A stretch of 64,000 nucleotides of DNA from Bigelowiella natans CCMP2755 (lineage: Eukaryota; Cercozoa; Chlorarachniophyceae), in contig ADNK01002518.1 of assembly GCA_000320545.1 (NCBI GenBank), forward strand, positions 23,501 to 87,500. Reading direction: 5' to 3'. Of this stretch, positions 61,037 to 64,000 are shown piece by piece. A program made the position numbers and the translations under genes. The notes under the pieces are model-generated. The model did no database searches. It saw nothing but the letters and a program-made list of their open reading frames with translations, and was not told the DNA's origin. The stretch's first letter is position 1; each line of letters starts with the position of its first letter.

Positions 61037-61788
61037 CCCACATGGTTTGGATTTGTCACAATTTGTGCGACGGATGTAATGAATCAAATTAAATTTGTTC
61101 AATGGTCATCCTCATGTAGCTGTGCAAAGCAACGGCTACAGCGCTAATGTTGAATCTTATAATCTGTTGGTCTCCGCTGTGATGTCTAGATGTGTTTCAT
61201 GCGATCTGTGATTGCATTGGTGCAGCATGCTTCGGTACGCACATGCTGCATGATTATTAAGCTAGCACGCGCATCGGCACACATAGCCATCTAAATGCTA
61301 TGGCGACATGCACAATGTGTAGATTGCATTGTAGCTGCATGCTGAGATTCACCTGCACATCTGTCACTCTGTCATTTAAAGATGTCTAGATGTGCACGTG
61401 TACGCATGACGGTGTGCATGCGAGCGGGCGCGCGCGCGGTGAACATCGCGTAGACTGTACGTACGTTGTCTAGTAGTACGAATCGACCAGTATCGTAACA
61501 GCAGTACTAGAGCTACACTCAGTTGTAGCATTGAGGCTCTCAGTATCACTTTTGCTAGACTTACAACTGGCGACCACAACTAGACAACACAGGATTTTGT
61601 GGTAGAAATAACGGATGTGATTAGCGAGCTGCTTCGTTTCATGGAAATTTGCGCAATAGGTTTCTAGCTACCTTCGCAGGTGAGCAGCGAGGCAGCATTT
61701 GACATCTAAAATGCTACTTTGAGCCTGGGATACATCGAGTAGATTCTGGGACAGACAGCATGAGTCTTCTTTTTGTTACCTGCTGCAC
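61037..61788. other. Convergent intergenic island I
   Basis: The gap lies between the 3' ends of the H+-ATPase and SWC4. It opens with dispersed-repeat copy 2 and continues with palindrome-rich sequence ('gcgggcgcgcgcgcggtg' near 61424, 'ctgtacgtacgttg' near 61455). The ORF at 61376-61579 has the same biased composition and was rejected. Confidence 0.6.
61069..61206 (+). repeat. Dispersed repeat family, copy 2 (longest)
   Basis: Starts 'gacggatgtaatgaatc' 33 bases after the ATPase stop codon. Blocks shared with 35970-36086 extend from there through 'cggctacagcgct' to 'gctgtgatgtct'. It is the most complete copy seen, about 135 bp. Confidence 0.75.
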
Positions 61789-63668
61789 CTAAGATTTTCG
61801 CTGCCTTTTTGATTTACTGGAACTACTCGTGGATGCTCCTCCTCCCGTTGATAGCTCTCGTTTTACTTTATGTGTTCCTCCTCCCCCGACATGAGTGCTT
61901 TTATTTTGAGCTCTTAATGCTGAACGTAGCCTATCACGCTCCTTCTCACGCTCCATTACATGTTTGTTGAGATTGATCAACCTCACCAAATTTCGTCGAA
62001 GTTCATCGTACATTTTAGTGACTTTATACGATGGAGCTTTAAACGGCCGTGGAGCAGCATAATTGAATCCTGATGATGTTTGGGGGTAGACAAATTCTAA
62101 TTACTACCATAAACACTATCATAAATACTAAAATATCATTATCATCATCGTCATCATCATTACTATTATCACCATTATCATCATCATCATCATCATCATA
62201 TATGTTCGCCTTGCTTTGTTGAGTGACTAATAATAGGCACACTCTTCTGATAGAAGAAACTCGGGGGGGGGGGGGGTGGATACTGATATACACAGATAAT
62301 CTATATATACACAGAAAATGAGTATATATTATTTTAGCACCTAGTTCAATCAATTCGGTCTCTAGCTGTTTGTAGACCCTTCCACTTTTCAGGAATGGAG
62401 CGATTGTAGGTCGTGAGCTGCTCAGAGAAACACTCCCAGAAGTTAGAACAGGCAGCATATTGGCTTCTGGATGGCATTCATTGGGTATTTTGGCTCGAGG
62501 GGCGTTCGCATCTAAGTAGTAGTTTGAAGAGACTACGACATTCTTCTTCTTCTTCCTTCGGCCACGTCTCCCAGATGATGGAGCGACACCACTTCCTCCA
62601 GCTGCTGCTGCTGCTTTGACTCTGGCAGCACGTTGTATCATTCCCAAGGCTGCACGAGGATTTTTCTTCAAGGCATCTAATTGCTTTTTCACTCGCCGCA
62701 TTTTCTGAGCATATGAGTGTGCAGTAGTATTATATTACTAAGTGAAGAGGAGGAGAAAGAGGAAGCAATAGGAGGAAGAATACTAATACATGTTTTATGA
62801 CGAATAATTCTCATCACACAGAACAAGGTTTAAGAAGTAGTAGTAGTAGTAGTAGTAGTTGTTGTTGTTGCTGTAGTAGCATTGGGGGATAAATAAAAAA
62901 GATCCAAACTAGACGTCAGCACCTACACCTAGCCCTCTCTCTTCCATTTATGATTTTTCCTCTCATAATAACAATAATATTAACATAGCCCACCACCACC
63001 TTATCAATTTCACGAGTCTCAGCAACCTTGGCGGTGATCTCCTTTTCCTGAAGAATAAGAAGAAACAACGAATGTGTTGGGGAGGAGGAGGAGGAAGAGG
63101 AGGAGGAGGAAGATGATGCTGCTTCATAGGATAATATTAGAGTGAAAGAAGTAGTGCTTTTGTTTGTGCTAATGGTTGTTCTCCTTTCAAAAAGGAGGCA
63201 TGCTGTTGTTACTGCATGGAGCTACTAGCTGTACCTACCTAGGTCCCTCCTCTTCCTCTTCCTCCTTCCCCACCCCCAACACCATCTCATTACCTGTTGG
63301 CTTGTACGCCTGAAGAGAAGCTCCATCTGTTCTCTACGAGTCTTCTCATGCTCGCCGTCATAGTTGTGCTGCAACCAAGTGATATTTTAGTATCATGTGT
63401 ACCACTACCACTACTACTACTACTACTACCTGAAACATAGGGTGTTGCGCTTGAAGCTCCTTCTCACTCACTCCTTCACCAACCTTTCTAGCCTAAAAAT
63501 GGAGGGAGAGTCGAGACGTGTAATAAGTAGAGGACATTACGAACAATAATAATACTAATAAAACGATTGTTGAGTTGTTAATTGCAGCAGTATTATCTCA
63601 GATTCGTGGTCCCTTCCTCCTTCCCAAAGGAGGAAATATAAGAGCAACTAGTTTGGCAGAAGCAAAAG

Positions 63669-63700
<32 letters not shown>

Positions 63701-63846
63701 ATCATCATCATCATCATCATCATCATCATTAATACTAGTACTACTACTACCTTTAGCAGCAACTTTTGGCAGTCATAGTATCTAGATTTAAGCTCTTCGA
63801 TTGTGCGATACCCCTTAACCCTATTTACCCCCCACCCTGTTGTGCT

Positions 63847-63882
<36 letters not shown>

Positions 63883-64000
63883 GGTCGAGGTCAACATCGT
63901 CATAGAGCTGCTCCCATTGATGCGACGACTACAACTAATGGCGTTTTTGTTGTTGCTGCTGCTACTACTACTACTATTTAAACGACGACTACAACTACTA
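61789..64000 (-). CDS. DMAP1: SWC4/DMAP1 (SWR1/NuA4 subunit), 3' portion
   Basis: Exons seen, 5' to 3': from about 63930 (or beyond) to 63751, 63492-63430, 63368-63294, 63048-63001, 62704-62341, 62036-61789, all in phase. The first visible exon has 'YRTIEELKSRYYDCQKLL', the SANT/Myb-like segment of DMAP1/SWC4. Next come 'VSEKELQAQHPMFQ', 'EKTRREQMELLFRRTSQQ', 'KRVxxQLD'-like 'KMRRVKKQLDAL', 'GRVYKQLETELIELAPSYKV' and the coiled 'MYDELRRNLVRLINLNKHVM', matching the C-terminal half of the family. The protein is a nuclear subunit shared by the SWR1 (H2A.Z exchange) and NuA4 (acetyltransferase) complexes. The start lies beyond the right edge. A basic, Ser-rich tail ends SKRQRKS. Introns hold TAC and GAG repeats; poly-Ser in the first exon comes from an ATC repeat. 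Confidence 0.87.

Overview
This is nuclear DNA from a unicellular eukaryote. The genes are split by many spliceosomal GT-AG introns, they lie singly on both strands rather than in operons, and microsatellites (TA, CA, GA, TAC/TAG, ATC/ATG, CTT, CTG) are very dense. The gene set includes a heterotrimeric G-protein alpha subunit, a CCR4-NOT deadenylase, SWC4/DMAP1, a kinesin, a dynein-2 intermediate chain and a P-type H+-ATPase. The dynein-2 intermediate chain implies intraflagellar transport, so the organism probably builds a cilium at some stage. A fungal-type or plant-type H+-ATPase beside a ciliary gene and an ankyrin/TKL kinase suits a protist, perhaps in the stramenopile/rhizarian/alveolate assemblage. 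I cannot place it more precisely from sequence alone.

Layout, left to right: a mitochondrial-type helical protein (225-3413, +); G-alpha (4367-6042, -); DNA primase small subunit (8092-9579, -); DYNC2I2/WDR34 (10439-14940, +); kinesin-4-like motor (about 16270-21359, -); group-1 glycosyltransferase (22969-25040, -); U-box/Sel1 protein (25905-27515, +); FAD amine oxidase (about 29803-35766, +); p25-alpha-like/PH protein (37739-41434, -); CAF1/CNOT7 deadenylase (42598-43805, +); DUF4291 protein (44986-46257, -); PDZ protein (47168-50176, +); ankyrin kinase (51270-53213, -); P3A H+-ATPase (53821-61036, +); SWC4/DMAP1 (61789 to beyond 64000, -). For nine of these I rebuilt complete in-phase exon chains by hand and list the exons. 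SWC4 is also in phase throughout but is cut by the window end. The kinesin, the amine oxidase and the ATPase are only partly resolved.

Genes fall into two intron classes. G-alpha, primase, glycosyltransferase, CAF1, DUF4291 and the kinase have short, repeat-free introns. WDR34, kinesin, amine oxidase, the PDZ gene, SWC4 and parts of the ATPase have introns inflated by microsatellites. Microsatellites also run through exons as poly-Ser, poly-Glu, poly-Ala and poly-Gln.

The most striking large-scale pattern is a set of intergenic islands unlike the rest of the window. They are rich in self-complementary words (GCTAGC, GCATGC, ACGT, TGCA, CGCG). Every island touches at least one gene 3' end and all five convergent gaps have one, whereas the divergent 5'-5' gaps nearly lack them. 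Within them I found three copies of a dispersed repeat of about 90-135 bp, a 563-bp element with about 52-bp terminal inverted repeats, and two oppositely oriented 3' ends of one non-LTR retrotransposon family. I saw no tRNA, rRNA or CRISPR. I found no multi-gene novel system; the best candidates for new biology are these islands and the DUF4291 gene.
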